Assembly (NCBI GenBank): GCA_904379015.1
Contig: CAJFHG010000011.1
Span: forward strand, 16,427-80,426
Direction: 5' to 3'
Source of the DNA: Candidatus Paralachnospira caecorum
GTDB lineage: Bacteria > Bacillota > Clostridia > Lachnospirales > Lachnospiraceae
Length of the DNA stretch: 64,000 bases
Within the stretch, counting starts at the first letter, position 1. Every line of letters begins with the position of its first letter. This document shows, one piece after another, positions 54,120-63,702 of this stretch. Both the position numbers and the translations under genes were made by a program. The notes below the pieces were generated by a model. The model was not told the DNA's origin. It worked only from the letters and a program-made list of their open reading frames with translations, and did not search any database.

Positions 54120-55661
54120 ATGAGCAAGAAACCTACAGTGCTGATGATTCTTGATGGTTATGGTCTGAATGAAAGACATGACGGAAATGCTGTTTATGAG
54201 GCGAAGACGCCGGTGATGGACAAGCTGATGGCGGAGTGCCCTTTTGTAAAGGGAAATGCCAGCGGCATGGCAGTGGGCCTTCCGGAAGGACAGATGGGAA
54301 ATTCGGAAGTGGGCCATCTGAATATGGGAGCGGGACGGATCGTATATCAGGAGCTGACCCGCATTACGAAAGAGATCCAGGACGGAGATTTTTTCCAGAA
54401 CGAGGCATTTAAAGCCGCGGCGGAAAACTGCAGAAAGAATGATTCTGCCCTGCATCTGTACGGACTGGTGTCGGACGGCGGCGTACACAGCCACAACACT
54501 CATATTTACGGGCTGCTGGAGTTCGCGAAAAGGGAAGGTTTGTCCAAGGTGTATGTGCACTGTTTCCTGGACGGCCGTGATACACCGCCTACTTCCGGCA
54601 GGGAATATGTGGCGGAGCTGGTGGGAAAAATGAAGGAGATCGGCGTCGGCAAGGTGGCCACCATCAGCGGAAGATATTACGCGATGGACCGGGACAACCG
54701 CTGGGACAGAGTGGAGAAGGCTTACAGAGCCCTGACAAAGGGCGAGGGCAACACCGGCACGGATCCGGTTGCCATCATCCAGGCTTCTTACGATGAGGGC
54801 GTCAACGATGAGTTTGTGGTGCCTTCCGTGGTCCTGGAGGACGGAAAGCCTGTGGCGACGATCCAGAGCGGCGATTCCGTGATCTTTTACAATTTCCGTC
54901 CCGACAGAGCCAGAGAACTGACCCACGTATTCTGTGACGATGAGTTTACCGGCTTTGACAGAGGCGAGCGCGTAAAAACGACCTATGTATGCTTTACTGA
55001 GTATGACGTGACCATTCCCAACAAGCTGGTGGCATTCCATAAAGTAGAGATCAACAATACCTTCGGCGAATTTCTGGCGGCGCATCATATGACCCAGGCG
55101 AGGATCGCCGAGACAGAAAAATACGCTCATGTGACCTTTTTCTTCAACGGCGGAGTGGAAGAGCCCAATGAGGGTGAGGACCGCATCCTGGTGAAATCTC
55201 CGAAGGTGGCGACTTACGACCTGAAGCCGGAGATGAGCGCCTATGAAGTATGCGATAAGCTGACAGAAGCCATCCGTTCAGGAAAATATGATGTGATCAT
55301 CATCAATTTCGCGAACCCCGACATGGTGGGGCATACCGGTGTGGAGGCCGCTGCCATCAAAGCCATCGAGGTAGTGGATGAATGCGTCGGAAAGGCTGTG
55401 GAAGCCATCCGGGAGGCAGACGGACAGATGTTCATCTGCGCGGATCACGGAAACGCGGAACAGCTGATCGACTACGTGCACGGCGGGAGCTTTACAGCCC
55501 ATACCACCAATCCGGTTCCCTTCATCCTGGTCAACTATGATCCGGCCTATACGCTCCGGGAGGGCGGATGCCTGGCGGATATCGCTCCGACTCTGATCGA
55601 GATGATGGGGATGGAACAGCCGGCTGAGATGACCGGAAAATCACTGCTGATCAAAAAATAA
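54120..55661 (+). CDS. gpmI: 2,3-bisphosphoglycerate-independent phosphoglycerate mutase
   Basis: Mn-dependent enzyme that moves phosphate from C3 to C2 of glycerate in glycolysis. 513 residues, full length: LMILDGYGLN (metal Asp), the phospho-serine region GNASGMAVGLPEGQMGNSEVGHLNMGAGR, HCFLDGRDTPPTSG, RPDRARELT, and the second metal site NFANPDMVGHTG and ADHGNAEQLID. AGAAGGAG precedes the ATG. Confidence 0.97.
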   Translation: MSKKPTVLMILDGYGLNERHDGNAVYEAKTPVMDKLMAECPFVKGNASGMAVGLPEGQMGNSEVGHLNMGAGRIVYQELTRITKEIQDGDFFQNEAFKAAAENCRKNDSALHLYGLVSDGGVHSHNTHIYGLLEFAKREGLSKVYVHCFLDGRDTPPTSGREYVAELVGKMKEIGVGKVATISGRYYAMDRDNRWDRVEKAYRALTKGEGNTGTDPVAIIQASYDEGVNDEFVVPSVVLEDGKPVATIQSGDSVIFYNFRPDRARELTHVFCDDEFTGFDRGERVKTTYVCFTEYDVTIPNKLVAFHKVEINNTFGEFLAAHHMTQARIAETEKYAHVTFFFNGGVEEPNEGEDRILVKSPKVATYDLKPEMSAYEVCDKLTEAIRSGKYDVIIINFANPDMVGHTGVEAAAIKAIEVVDECVGKAVEAIREADGQMFICADHGNAEQLIDYVHGGSFTAHTTNPVPFILVNYDPAYTLREGGCLADIAPTLIEMMGMEQPAEMTGKSLLIKK

Positions 55662-55690
55662 TCGATCTTGCAGAGTATGATTTCAATGGA

Positions 55691-55722
55691 GAACTGTCTG
55701 GACCAAACAGGCAGTTCTTTTG
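55691..55722 (+). terminator. Terminator after gpmI
   Basis: GAACTGTCTG (55691-55700) / CAGGCAGTTC (55708-55717), one G-U pair, 7-base loop, then TTTTGTTTG. Confidence 0.85.
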
Positions 55723-55865
55723 TTTGTTATAGGGAACGGAAGCAGGAATCTTCTTTTGACGCGATACACCCGGAGAAAGCTTTGCGGATCGGGGAAGATT
55801 GATAATCTTTTGGCAATAATGCCATAAAAAATAAGGAAAATTGAGAAAAAAATAGTAATAATTGA

Positions 55866-55894
55866 TAGACGGATAAAAGATTTTATAGTATAAT
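55866..55894 (+). promoter_or_regulatory. etf-lct operon promoter
   Basis: TAGACG (55866-55871), 17-base spacer, TATAAT (55889-55894) in the AT-rich 340-base gap after gpmI. An alternative TTGATA (55862-55867) has a 21-base spacer. The leader is about 100 bases. No other feature is seen in the gap. Confidence 0.5.
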
Positions 55895-56001
55895 TCAAAA
55901 GTGTTGGTTTTAATAATATGCTGCGCTGAAGTTTTGAACATTAAAGCGGAATAGCGGAAGCGGAATACGGAAGGCGCAGTCAGATAAAAGAGGGATACGG
56001 T

Positions 56002-56805
56002 ATGAGAATTATTGTGTGCATTAAGCAGGTGCCGGCCTCCAGCAATGTGGAGATCGATCCGCAGAGCGGCACCTTGAAAAGAGCGGGAGCCGAGAGCAAG
56101 ACAAATCCATACGATCTGTATGCGATCGAGGCGGCGCTGCGTCTCAGGGAAAAGCTGGGCGGCACTGTGACGGCCATTACCATGGGGCCGGCCCAGGCGG
56201 AGGAAATGATGCGGGACGCCTACAGCATGGGTGTGGACCATGCGGTCATTCTTTCAGACAAAAAATTTGCGGGATCTGATGTGCTGGCGACTTCCTATAC
56301 TCTGTCTCAGGGAATCACGGCGCTGGGGGATTTTGATCTGATCATCTGCGGAAAGCAGACCACGGACGGCGATACGGCACAGATCGGTCCGGCTCTGGCA
56401 GAACATCTTCATCTGCCTCATACGGCCTGGGTGAGCGAGATCTGTGAGGCGACTGATACGTTTATCCGGGTCAGACAGAATCTCACGTCTTATACCCAGG
56501 TGTCAGAAATGGAATATCCCTGCGTGATCACGGTGGATAAGGATATGGTTGTGCCCAGGCTTCCTTCCTGGAAGCTCCAGAAGGCGACGGCAGAACGCCC
56601 TGTCCAGTATCTGTCCTTTGAGGATCTGCCGGATCAGGATATGAGCAGATATGGGCTGGTCGGTTCTCCCACGACGGTGGAACGTATTTTTCCTCCTGAA
56701 AAATCGGCGGGACAGGTGTATCTGGAGGGAAGCGCCGAAGAAAAGACGGAAGCTCTGTATGAGATACTGAGGAAAAAGAAATTTGTGCAGGCAGGAGGGG
56801 AATGA
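56002..56805 (+). CDS. etfB: Electron transfer flavoprotein beta subunit
   Basis: FAD/AMP-binding beta subunit of 267 residues: IIVCIKQVPASSNVEIDPQSGTLKR, NPYDLYAIEAALRLREKLGGTVTAITMGP, HAVILSDKKFAGSDVLATSY, and ICGKQTTDGDTAQIGPALAEHL. With EtfA and the FAD dehydrogenase downstream it matches LctB of electron-confurcating lactate dehydrogenase. The symbol is generic; lctB would be the pathway name. Purine-rich AGAGGGA precedes the ATG. Confidence 0.92.
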   Translation: MRIIVCIKQVPASSNVEIDPQSGTLKRAGAESKTNPYDLYAIEAALRLREKLGGTVTAITMGPAQAEEMMRDAYSMGVDHAVILSDKKFAGSDVLATSYTLSQGITALGDFDLIICGKQTTDGDTAQIGPALAEHLHLPHTAWVSEICEATDTFIRVRQNLTSYTQVSEMEYPCVITVDKDMVVPRLPSWKLQKATAERPVQYLSFEDLPDQDMSRYGLVGSPTTVERIFPPEKSAGQVYLEGSAEEKTEALYEILRKKKFVQAGGE

Positions 56806-56806
56806 C

Positions 56807-57997
56807 ATGGGATTTTTAACATTTGATTCGGAACGCTGCAATCTGTGCGGCCTTTGTATCGAGCAATGTCCCTTCCAGGCCATGAGCATGGAGGCGTCGG
56901 GCATTGAAGTAAATGAAAAATGCCGTATGTGCGGGCTCTGTGTAAAGAACTGTCCCGAAAAAGCGATCAGATTTGAGCAGAAGGCCGGCGTAGTCAATAA
57001 AGATGAGTGGAAAGGCATTCTCGTTTTCGGCGAGCAGGAGGGGGGACGGATCCATCCCGTTGTGCCGGAGCTGATCGGAGAGGCGAAAAAGCTGGCCAAA
57101 AAAGCAGATTACGATGTGAATGTGCTGCTGATCGGAGGAAAGGGCACGGAAGAAAACGCCAGGAAGCTGCTGGAATACGGCGTTGCCCGGGCTTATGTTT
57201 ATGAGCGGCCTGAGTTTGAAGGGTTTAAGGCGGACTGCTATGCCGACGCGGCGGCAGACTGCATCGCCGAGATGAAGCCTTCCGTGGTGCTCATCGGCGC
57301 GACGCCGCTGGGCAGGTCTCTGGCCCCCAGGCTTTCCACCCGGTTCCATACGGGACTGACAGCGGACTGCACGAAGCTGGAAATGAAGGAAAATACAGAT
57401 CTGGTCCAGATCCGTCCCGCCTTCGGCGGAAATATCATGGCGCAGATCGTGATTTCCAGTTCCAGGCCCCAGTTTGCCACAGTCCGCTATAAGATCATGG
57501 AAACAGCGAAGAAACAGAAAAATCCGTCGGGGCAGGTGATCGTCCGCAGCGTTTCGGATGAGCTGGTGCGGTCCAGGATTCAGGTGACGCAGATCGCGCC
57601 GATCAACAGGACAAAATCCATTGAGGAGGAAGAGGTCCTGGTGGTGGCCGGAAGAGGCGTAAAGAGTGAAAAGGATGTGGAGATGGTCCGGGAACTGGCA
57701 GACGCGCTGGGCGGCCAGCTCTGCTTTACCAGACCTATGGTGGAGGCCGGATACGGCGATTCCGCCCATCAGATCGGTCTCTCCGGGCGTACTGTTAAGC
57801 CGAAGCTCATCATTACCTGCGGCGTTTCCGGAGCAATCCAGTTTACGTCCTGCATGAACGCTTCAGAATGCATTGTGGCGATCAACAAGGATCCGGAGGC
57901 GCAGATCTTCGGAATCGCCCATTACTGTATTGTGGACGATCTGTACAAGGTGGTGCCGGAGCTGGTGAACAAAATCCGCGCAGGCAGGGAGGAGTAG
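56807..57997 (+). CDS. etfA: Electron transfer flavoprotein alpha subunit with N-terminal ferredoxin domain
   Basis: A 396-residue EtfA fused to a 2x[4Fe-4S] ferredoxin module: CNLCGLCIEQCP and CRMCGLCVKNCP (residues ~9-52). The rest is Etf alpha: ILVFGEQEGGRIHPVVPELIGEAKKLA, then the FAD-binding GLSGRTVKPKLIITCGVSGAIQF and NKDPEAQIFGIAHY. This fusion occurs in LctC and CarE. The extra clusters may pass electrons to ferredoxin. ATG at 56807 follows GGAGGGG; etfB ends one base earlier. Confidence 0.93.
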   Translation: MGFLTFDSERCNLCGLCIEQCPFQAMSMEASGIEVNEKCRMCGLCVKNCPEKAIRFEQKAGVVNKDEWKGILVFGEQEGGRIHPVVPELIGEAKKLAKKADYDVNVLLIGGKGTEENARKLLEYGVARAYVYERPEFEGFKADCYADAAADCIAEMKPSVVLIGATPLGRSLAPRLSTRFHTGLTADCTKLEMKENTDLVQIRPAFGGNIMAQIVISSSRPQFATVRYKIMETAKKQKNPSGQVIVRSVSDELVRSRIQVTQIAPINRTKSIEEEEVLVVAGRGVKSEKDVEMVRELADALGGQLCFTRPMVEAGYGDSAHQIGLSGRTVKPKLIITCGVSGAIQFTSCMNASECIVAINKDPEAQIFGIAHYCIVDDLYKVVPELVNKIRAGREE

Positions 57998-58003
57998 AAG
58001 ATT

Positions 58004-59416
58004 ATGCCGTTTCCATACAATAAACTGACAGAAGAAGATATTGAATACATAAAATCGGTGACAGCGCCGGAGCGCGTTGCCGTCGGAGAAGAGATTCAGA
58101 AAGAATATTATCACGATGAAATGCCGGAATACGGCATTTATCCGCCGGATCTTTATGTGGAGGTCCTGACCAGGGAAGAGGTCTCGGCCATCATGAAGCG
58201 GGCTTATGAGCGGAATATTCCCGTGACGGCAAGGGGCGGCGGCACAGGGCTGGCCGGCGGCGCCACCTGCAAATTCGGCGGGATCATGATCTCTCTGATG
58301 AAGATGAACCGGATCATCGGAGTGGATAAGAAAAACCTGACCATTACAGCTCAGCCGGGCGCGCTGCTGACGGATGTGGCAGCAGCGGCTTCCGAGGCGG
58401 GACTCTTTTATCCGCCCGATCCCGGTGAGAGGACCGCGTCCATCGGCGGGACCGTGATTACCAATGCAGGGGGTATGCGGGCGGTCCGCTACGGTGTGAC
58501 AAGAGATTATGTGCGCTGTATTGAAGCGGTCCTGCCGGACGGATCCATCGTGAATTTTTCGTCTAACGTGGTGAAAAACACCACAGGGTATGACATCAAG
58601 GATCTGATCGTGGGTTCGGAAGGGACGCTCTGCATTCTCACAGAGGTGACGCTGAAGCTGATCCCGGCGCCCCGGGCAACGCAGACGCTGGTGCTGGCCT
58701 TTGATAATATCGCGGACTGCATCGGGACTGTGCCGGAGCTGCTCCAGACTGCTTTTGTCCCCACAGCGATCGAGTTTGTGGAAAAGGAACTGATGGAGAT
58801 CGTGGAGCGGTGCCTGAACAAGCCGTTCCCGGTTCAGGAGGGCAATGACTATCTGATCGTCATGTACGACGGTTCTTCCAAGGCAGAGGTCAATGAGGCC
58901 TGTGAGCTGGCTGCGCAGATCGCCATGGAGCGGGGCGCGCTGGATGTGAAGATCTGCAATACGCCGGAGAGAATCGCCTCCGTGTGGTCCGTGAGAGCGG
59001 CCATTCTGGAAGGAATGAAGGCAGACAGCGAGGCGCAGGAGGAATGCGATGTCGTGGTGCCCAGAGCCAGCATCGCGGAATTTGTGACCGCCGCTCAGGA
59101 AATCGGACGGAAATATAAGATCCGTGTCATTGTGTGCGGCCACGCGGGAGACGGGAATATCCACACAGAGATGCTGAGAAATAACATGAGTGATGAAGAA
59201 TGGAAGGCAAATACCCATGCCTGTCTGAAGGAGCTTTACGCGAAAAGCAGGGAACTGGGAGGGCAGCTGTCCGGCGAGCACGGAATCGGGAACGGACGCC
59301 TTGCCTACCTGGAGGATTTTGTCGGAAGCAGAATGTATGAGCTTTTCAAATCAGTCAAGCTGGCCTTCGACGATAAGCTGATCCTGAACCCGGGCAAGCT
59401 CGTGGAGTGGAAATAA
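58004..59416 (+). CDS. FAD-linked lactate/glycolate oxidase family dehydrogenase (LctD-like)
   Basis: A 470-residue FAD dehydrogenase of the GlcD type. The FAD-binding-4 domain shows NIPVTARGGGTGLAGGATCKFGGIMI, PGERTASIGGTVITNAGGMRAVRYG and GSEGTLCILTEVTL. The C-terminal oxidase domain contains HAGDGNIHTEML and GQLSGEHGIGNGR. Next to etfB and ferredoxin-fused etfA, this matches LctBCD of Acetobacterium woodii, which oxidises lactate with NAD+ by electron confurcation. Another 2-hydroxyacid is possible. It starts 6 bases after etfA. Confidence 0.9.
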   Translation: MPFPYNKLTEEDIEYIKSVTAPERVAVGEEIQKEYYHDEMPEYGIYPPDLYVEVLTREEVSAIMKRAYERNIPVTARGGGTGLAGGATCKFGGIMISLMKMNRIIGVDKKNLTITAQPGALLTDVAAAASEAGLFYPPDPGERTASIGGTVITNAGGMRAVRYGVTRDYVRCIEAVLPDGSIVNFSSNVVKNTTGYDIKDLIVGSEGTLCILTEVTLKLIPAPRATQTLVLAFDNIADCIGTVPELLQTAFVPTAIEFVEKELMEIVERCLNKPFPVQEGNDYLIVMYDGSSKAEVNEACELAAQIAMERGALDVKICNTPERIASVWSVRAAILEGMKADSEAQEECDVVVPRASIAEFVTAAQEIGRKYKIRVIVCGHAGDGNIHTEMLRNNMSDEEWKANTHACLKELYAKSRELGGQLSGEHGIGNGRLAYLEDFVGSRMYELFKSVKLAFDDKLILNPGKLVEWK

Positions 59417-59443
59417 AGAAAAGAATCTTGAGGAGGAAAAGAG

Positions 59444-60601
59444 ATGGTTGACAAAAAGAAAATGCCGCTGGCCGTAGGCGTGGCCTTTGTGGCGTTTACC
59501 ACCCAGTTCGGAGGCGGTTTCGCGTCCGGCGCGCAGATTTATCAGTATTACATCAATTTCGGCATATGGGCCTTTATCATGCCGTTTATTGCCCAGTTCC
59601 TGCTGGCGTTGTTTTTCTGGTACGGACTCCGGTATGCGTACCGTCATAAGACCTACGATTACCGGATGTTTTCCGACAGCTTTTACGGAAAATTCAGAGT
59701 TGTGTTTTCCAATCTTTATGAACTGATCTATCTGATGCTGATCTGCCTGGCGCCGGCGGTGGCCTTCGCGACGGGCGGCTCCACCCTGAATACGCTGACC
59801 GGCCTTCCTTACTGGCTGTGCACTCTGATCATCGGCGTATTCATTTTCGTGATCGCCCTGTACGGCACGGAGATCGTGCGGAAGTGCGCGTCTACACTGT
59901 CCGTTATTATTATCATTGGCCTCCTGGTGGTGCTCGTGCCCAATATCATCGCCCAGTGGGGAACAATCATGGATTCTGTGAATCAGATGGCGGCAGGCGC
60001 TCTGCCGGTGGGATCGACAGAGAGCGGAAGCTTCGGAAGCGCGCTCTGGATGGCAATCATTTATTTTGTATTCCAGCTGGCCTCCATCGGTCTGATGTAT
60101 CAGCATGTGGAACCCCTGACCGATGAAAAGCAGGTGACGAAAGCATGTGTTTATACGTTCATCGTGAATACCGTCACCATGATGCTGTCTGTGGTTGGTC
60201 TTTCGGCAGTCGCATTTAACAGCGGCCTTGCGGACGCCTCTGTTCCCATGCTTCTGCTGGTTCAGAACGGCGTAGGATCCGCGGTCCTGACTCCGATCAT
60301 TTCCGTCCTGATCATTTTGGGAGCTGTTTCTACGGCTGTCAATATGATTGCCGGTATTGTGACCAGGAGCGTGAATGCCGTAGAACGCCGCCAGAGCCCT
60401 GAAACAGCTAAGAAGAACCACAGGAGAAACAGCGTGATCGCGTCTCTGCTGTTTACGCTTCTGGCCTTTGGAATTGCCCAGTTCGGTCTGATCCCTCTGG
60501 TCAACAGAGGATATTCCTATCTGGGATACGTTACCATGGTCGGCGTCGCGATTCCTTTTGTCATTCATTTCATTTACAGCAAGGTGAAGAAAACAGAATA
60601 G
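59444..60601 (+). CDS. YkvI-family membrane protein (LeuT-fold transporter-like)
   Basis: A 385-residue membrane protein with about ten helices. The start AVGVAFVAFTTQFGGGFASGAQIYQYY includes the broken-helix region typical of LeuT-fold transporters, and TIIIGVFIFVIALYG-like segments follow. YkvI family function is not established. AGGAGG precedes the ATG and it lies 27 bases after lctD, so it may be the substrate uptake system of the lactate operon in place of an LctP-type permease (inference). Confidence 0.75.
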   Translation: MVDKKKMPLAVGVAFVAFTTQFGGGFASGAQIYQYYINFGIWAFIMPFIAQFLLALFFWYGLRYAYRHKTYDYRMFSDSFYGKFRVVFSNLYELIYLMLICLAPAVAFATGGSTLNTLTGLPYWLCTLIIGVFIFVIALYGTEIVRKCASTLSVIIIIGLLVVLVPNIIAQWGTIMDSVNQMAAGALPVGSTESGSFGSALWMAIIYFVFQLASIGLMYQHVEPLTDEKQVTKACVYTFIVNTVTMMLSVVGLSAVAFNSGLADASVPMLLLVQNGVGSAVLTPIISVLIILGAVSTAVNMIAGIVTRSVNAVERRQSPETAKKNHRRNSVIASLLFTLLAFGIAQFGLIPLVNRGYSYLGYVTMVGVAIPFVIHFIYSKVKKTE

Positions 60602-60654
60602 AAAAAATCAGAAGACACTTCAGCGAAAGCGAAGTGCGCGGATCGAAAATCGAA

Positions 60655-60686
60655 GGGGCTGACCGGAATTTTCCGGCCGGCCCCTT
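60655..60686. terminator. Terminator between YkvI-family gene and convergent fruK
   Basis: GGGGCTGACCGG (60655-60666) pairs with CCGGCCGGCCCC (60673-60684) with one mismatch and one G-U. A separate GCGAAAGC hairpin with CACTTC/GAAGTG arms lies at about 60617-60637. Confidence 0.7.
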
Positions 60687-60743
60687 ACGTTCTGCAAAGA
60701 GAATGGGTTTGCGGCGGTTCTGGTATGTGCCGCCCGGTCCATA

Positions 60744-61679
60744 TCAGAGCGGAATGAGCGTTACCTCTTTGACCAGCTCATCCACCAGCGCCCGGACAGG
60801 AGGCTTCGTGCCGTGGGTCGTGCAGGCGCCTGCTGAAGTGGCGATGGAAAGCTTCGCGCATTCTTCGTAGGGAATATCGCAGTCGAGGCCATAGGCCAGA
60901 GCAGCAAGCATGGCGTCGCCGGATCCTACGGTGGAATGGGTCTGGACCTGGATCCCGTTTGTCTTGAAGGCCTTTTTATGATCCATGAATATGGCGCCGT
61001 CCTGTCCGCGGGAGATGACAATGGTATTGATCCCCCTGTCGAGAATCTCTTTTCCGAGATCGATCAGAGTGGCCTCCGACACATCCAGAGGAAGGCCGAA
61101 GTAGCGGGTGATCTCGTCTGCGTTGGGTTTGATCAGGAACGGTTTGGCCTTGATGGCCTCTGTAAGGAGCGGCCCGGCCGCATCCACAAAGACAGTAGCC
61201 TGGCGTTTTTTCAGCTTCCGTACATAAAAACCATAAATATCGTCTCCCACACTGGCAGGAACACTGCCGGAGAACACGAAAATGGCGGAGGGACCCGCGT
61301 AAAATTCCAGCGTTTCCGTCAGCGCCTGGATATCCCGTGATGTGACGACGGGACCAGGCTCGTTGATCTCTGTGACCATTCCTTTACGCGTGGCGTCTAC
61401 GATCTTGATATTGGTGCGCGTTTCTCCGTCTATGTAAACAAACCGGTGCTGGACCTGCATCTCGCTCAGCGCGTGCCCGATCATCTTTCCGGAGCTGCCG
61501 CCGAGAAAACCGGTGGCGATGGTGTCCCCGCCCAGGGCGTGGACGGTTTTAGAAACATTGATTCCCTTTCCGCCGGCATCCTGTGTGACTTTGAGCACAC
61601 GGTTGATGGCTCCGGCAGTAAAATCCTCCACATCCAGCGTTCTGTCAATGGCCGGATTCATTGTGACTGTGATGATCAT
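60744..61679 (-). CDS. fruK: 1-phosphofructokinase
   Basis: PfkB-family kinase of 311 residues that phosphorylates fructose 1-phosphate (or tagatose 6-phosphate): N-terminal IITVTMNPAIDRTLDVEDF, QDAGGKGINVSKTVHALGG, RTNIKIVD, then PNADEITRYFG and the catalytic-base motif THSTVGSGDAMLAAL. The ATG at 61679 is preceded by GGAGGG and AAAGGG; a longer frame from 61763 lacks a site. No PTS genes are nearby, so the role as FruK or LacC is not settled. Convergent with the lactate operon. Confidence 0.88.
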   Translation of the reverse strand: MIITVTMNPAIDRTLDVEDFTAGAINRVLKVTQDAGGKGINVSKTVHALGGDTIATGFLGGSSGKMIGHALSEMQVQHRFVYIDGETRTNIKIVDATRKGMVTEINEPGPVVTSRDIQALTETLEFYAGPSAIFVFSGSVPASVGDDIYGFYVRKLKKRQATVFVDAAGPLLTEAIKAKPFLIKPNADEITRYFGLPLDVSEATLIDLGKEILDRGINTIVISRGQDGAIFMDHKKAFKTNGIQVQTHSTVGSGDAMLAALAYGLDCDIPYEECAKLSIATSAGACTTHGTKPPVRALVDELVKEVTLIPL

Positions 61680-61904
61680 ATTACCCTTTACCCTCCAAAA
61701 CATTTCATGACTGCATATCTTCTGTAAGATGATTTGATTCAATCTCCGTATATATTTTAACATATCCGATAGGGGCGGAAAAGAGAATCTTGCTGATTTA
61801 ATGAGAATTTTATAATAAAAATCTCTGGACTATTTTGGCGTTTTGTGAGAAAATAGAGCAGAATATGGTGTTAAATATTTATCTGTTCTGAAAGGAGTCT
61901 TAAC

Positions 61905-62597
61905 ATGATTTATTCACGCGAAGTAGAAGAAATGTGTCCCGTTGCCCAGGGCGTTCATCACGGCGCCGCTCCGATCCCGGAGGAGGCAAAATGGGTTCAG
62001 GCCAAGGAAGTAAAGGACATTTCCGGTTTTACACACGGAGTAGGCTGGTGTGCTCCCCAGCAGGGCGCCTGCAAGCTGTCTCTGAATGTAAAAGAGGGGG
62101 TGATCCAGGAAGCACTGGTAGAGACGATCGGATGTTCCGGAATGACTCATTCCGCTGCTATGGCGGCTGAGATCCTTCCTGGTCTGACTGTTATGGAAGC
62201 GCTGAATACGGACCTGGTGTGCGACGCGATCAATACTGCCATGAGAGAGCTGTTCCTTCAGATCGTATACGGAAGAAGCCAGAGTGCCTTCTCTGAAGAC
62301 GGACTGGCTGTCGGCGCCGGCCTTGAGGATCTCGGAAAAGGTCTGCGTTCTCAGGTTGGAACCATGTATGGAACACTGAAAAAGGGTCCCCGTTATCTTG
62401 AGATGGCCGAGGGCTATGTGACCGGCATCGCGCTGGACGCGGACGACCAGATCATCGGTTATCAGTTCGTAAGCCTCGGAAAGATGACTGACTTTATCAA
62501 AAAGGGCGACGATCCCAACACTGCATGGGAGAAGGCAAAGGGCCAGTACGGCCGTGTAGCTGATGCGGTGAAGATCATTGATCCCAGACAGGAGTAA
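61905..62597 (+). CDS. NifU/IscU-like Fe-S scaffold-type protein
   Basis: A 230-residue protein with an IscU/NifU-N-like region: WCAPQQGACKLSLNVKEG (~47-64), TIGCSGMTHSAAMAAEILPG (~73-92) and DLVCDAINTAMREL (~105-118). The three cysteines lie where IscU ligands would be. The C-terminal ~100 residues are extra. AAAGGAG precedes the ATG. It is followed after 62 bases by a GGGtGRT gene, a pairing I recall from other Clostridia. Function unknown; Fe-S or metal handling is inferred. Confidence 0.8.
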   Translation: MIYSREVEEMCPVAQGVHHGAAPIPEEAKWVQAKEVKDISGFTHGVGWCAPQQGACKLSLNVKEGVIQEALVETIGCSGMTHSAAMAAEILPGLTVMEALNTDLVCDAINTAMRELFLQIVYGRSQSAFSEDGLAVGAGLEDLGKGLRSQVGTMYGTLKKGPRYLEMAEGYVTGIALDADDQIIGYQFVSLGKMTDFIKKGDDPNTAWEKAKGQYGRVADAVKIIDPRQE

Positions 62598-62659
62598 TAA
62601 CAGTTTCGAACTATTCAGTCAGTCATGTATAATACATAGATTAGGAGGAATCATAAAAA

Positions 62660-63670
62660 ATGGCTTTATTTGAATCATATGAGAGAAGAGAGAAACAGAT
62701 TCTTGCTGTTTTAAAAGAGTATGGAATTAACTCCATCGAGGAAACTGCTGATATCACAAAGGCAGCTGGCCTGGATGTATACAATCAGATCAAAGGGATT
62801 CAGCCCATCTGTTTCGAGAATGCATGCTGGGCTTACACAGTAGGTGCAGCCATCGCCATCAAGAAGGGCTGCAGAAAGGCTGCGGACGCTGCTGCAGCCA
62901 TCGGTGAGGGTCTCCAGGCATTCTGCATCCCCGGTTCTGTGGCAGATACCCGTAAGGTAGGTCTGGGACACGGAAATCTGGGCAAGATGCTCCTGGAAGA
63001 AGAGACAGAGTGCTTCTGCTTCCTGGCAGGACATGAGTCCTTTGCTGCTGCTGAGGGCGCCATCGGCATCGCTGAGAAGGCGAACAAAGTCCGCCAGAAA
63101 CCGCTCCGCGTTATCCTGAACGGTCTTGGAAAAGACGCGGCTCAGATCATCTCCAGAATCAACGGATTTACTTATGTGGAGACAGAGTATGATCCTTATA
63201 CCAATGAAGTAAAAGAAGTGTTCCGCAAGTCCTATTCTGACGGTCTCCGCGCGAAGGTAAACTGCTACGGCGCCAACAGCGTATCCGAAGGCGTTGCCAT
63301 CATGTGGAAAGAGAATGTAGACGTTTCCATCACAGGAAACTCCACCAACCCCACAAGATTCCAGCATCCTGTGGCAGGAACCTACAAGAAAGAGCGCCTG
63401 GAAGCAGGCAAGAAATACTTCTCCGTTGCTTCCGGCGGCGGTACAGGACGTACCCTTCATCCCGACAACATGGCGGCAGGCCCTGCTTCCTACGGTATGA
63501 CAGATACACTGGGACGTATGCACTCTGACGCGCAGTTCGCGGGTTCTTCTTCCGTACCTGCCCATGTAGAAATGATGGGTCTGATCGGCGCAGGCAACAA
63601 TCCTATGGTCGGAATGACCGTAGCGGTGGCTGTGAGCATCGAGGAAGCTGCTAAGGCTGGGAAGTTCTAA
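62660..63670 (+). CDS. GGGtGRT-family protein
   Basis: A 336-residue soluble protein with the name-giving motif SVASGGGTGRTLHPDN (~residue 254-269). Other conserved-looking segments: GIQPICFENACWAYTVGAAIAIKKG, GHGNLGKMLLEEETECFCFLAGHESFAAAEGA, CYGANSVSEGVAIMWKENVDVSITGNSTNPTRFQHPVAG. No enzymatic activity is established for the family. Its partner is the NifU-like gene upstream. TTAGGAGG precedes the ATG. Many GGT/GCT codons suggest high expression. A terminator follows. Confidence 0.92.
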   Translation: MALFESYERREKQILAVLKEYGINSIEETADITKAAGLDVYNQIKGIQPICFENACWAYTVGAAIAIKKGCRKAADAAAAIGEGLQAFCIPGSVADTRKVGLGHGNLGKMLLEEETECFCFLAGHESFAAAEGAIGIAEKANKVRQKPLRVILNGLGKDAAQIISRINGFTYVETEYDPYTNEVKEVFRKSYSDGLRAKVNCYGANSVSEGVAIMWKENVDVSITGNSTNPTRFQHPVAGTYKKERLEAGKKYFSVASGGGTGRTLHPDNMAAGPASYGMTDTLGRMHSDAQFAGSSSVPAHVEMMGLIGAGNNPMVGMTVAVAVSIEEAAKAGKF

Positions 63671-63702
63671 GCATAACAAGCTGTTTATAAACTGATAATT
63701 TG

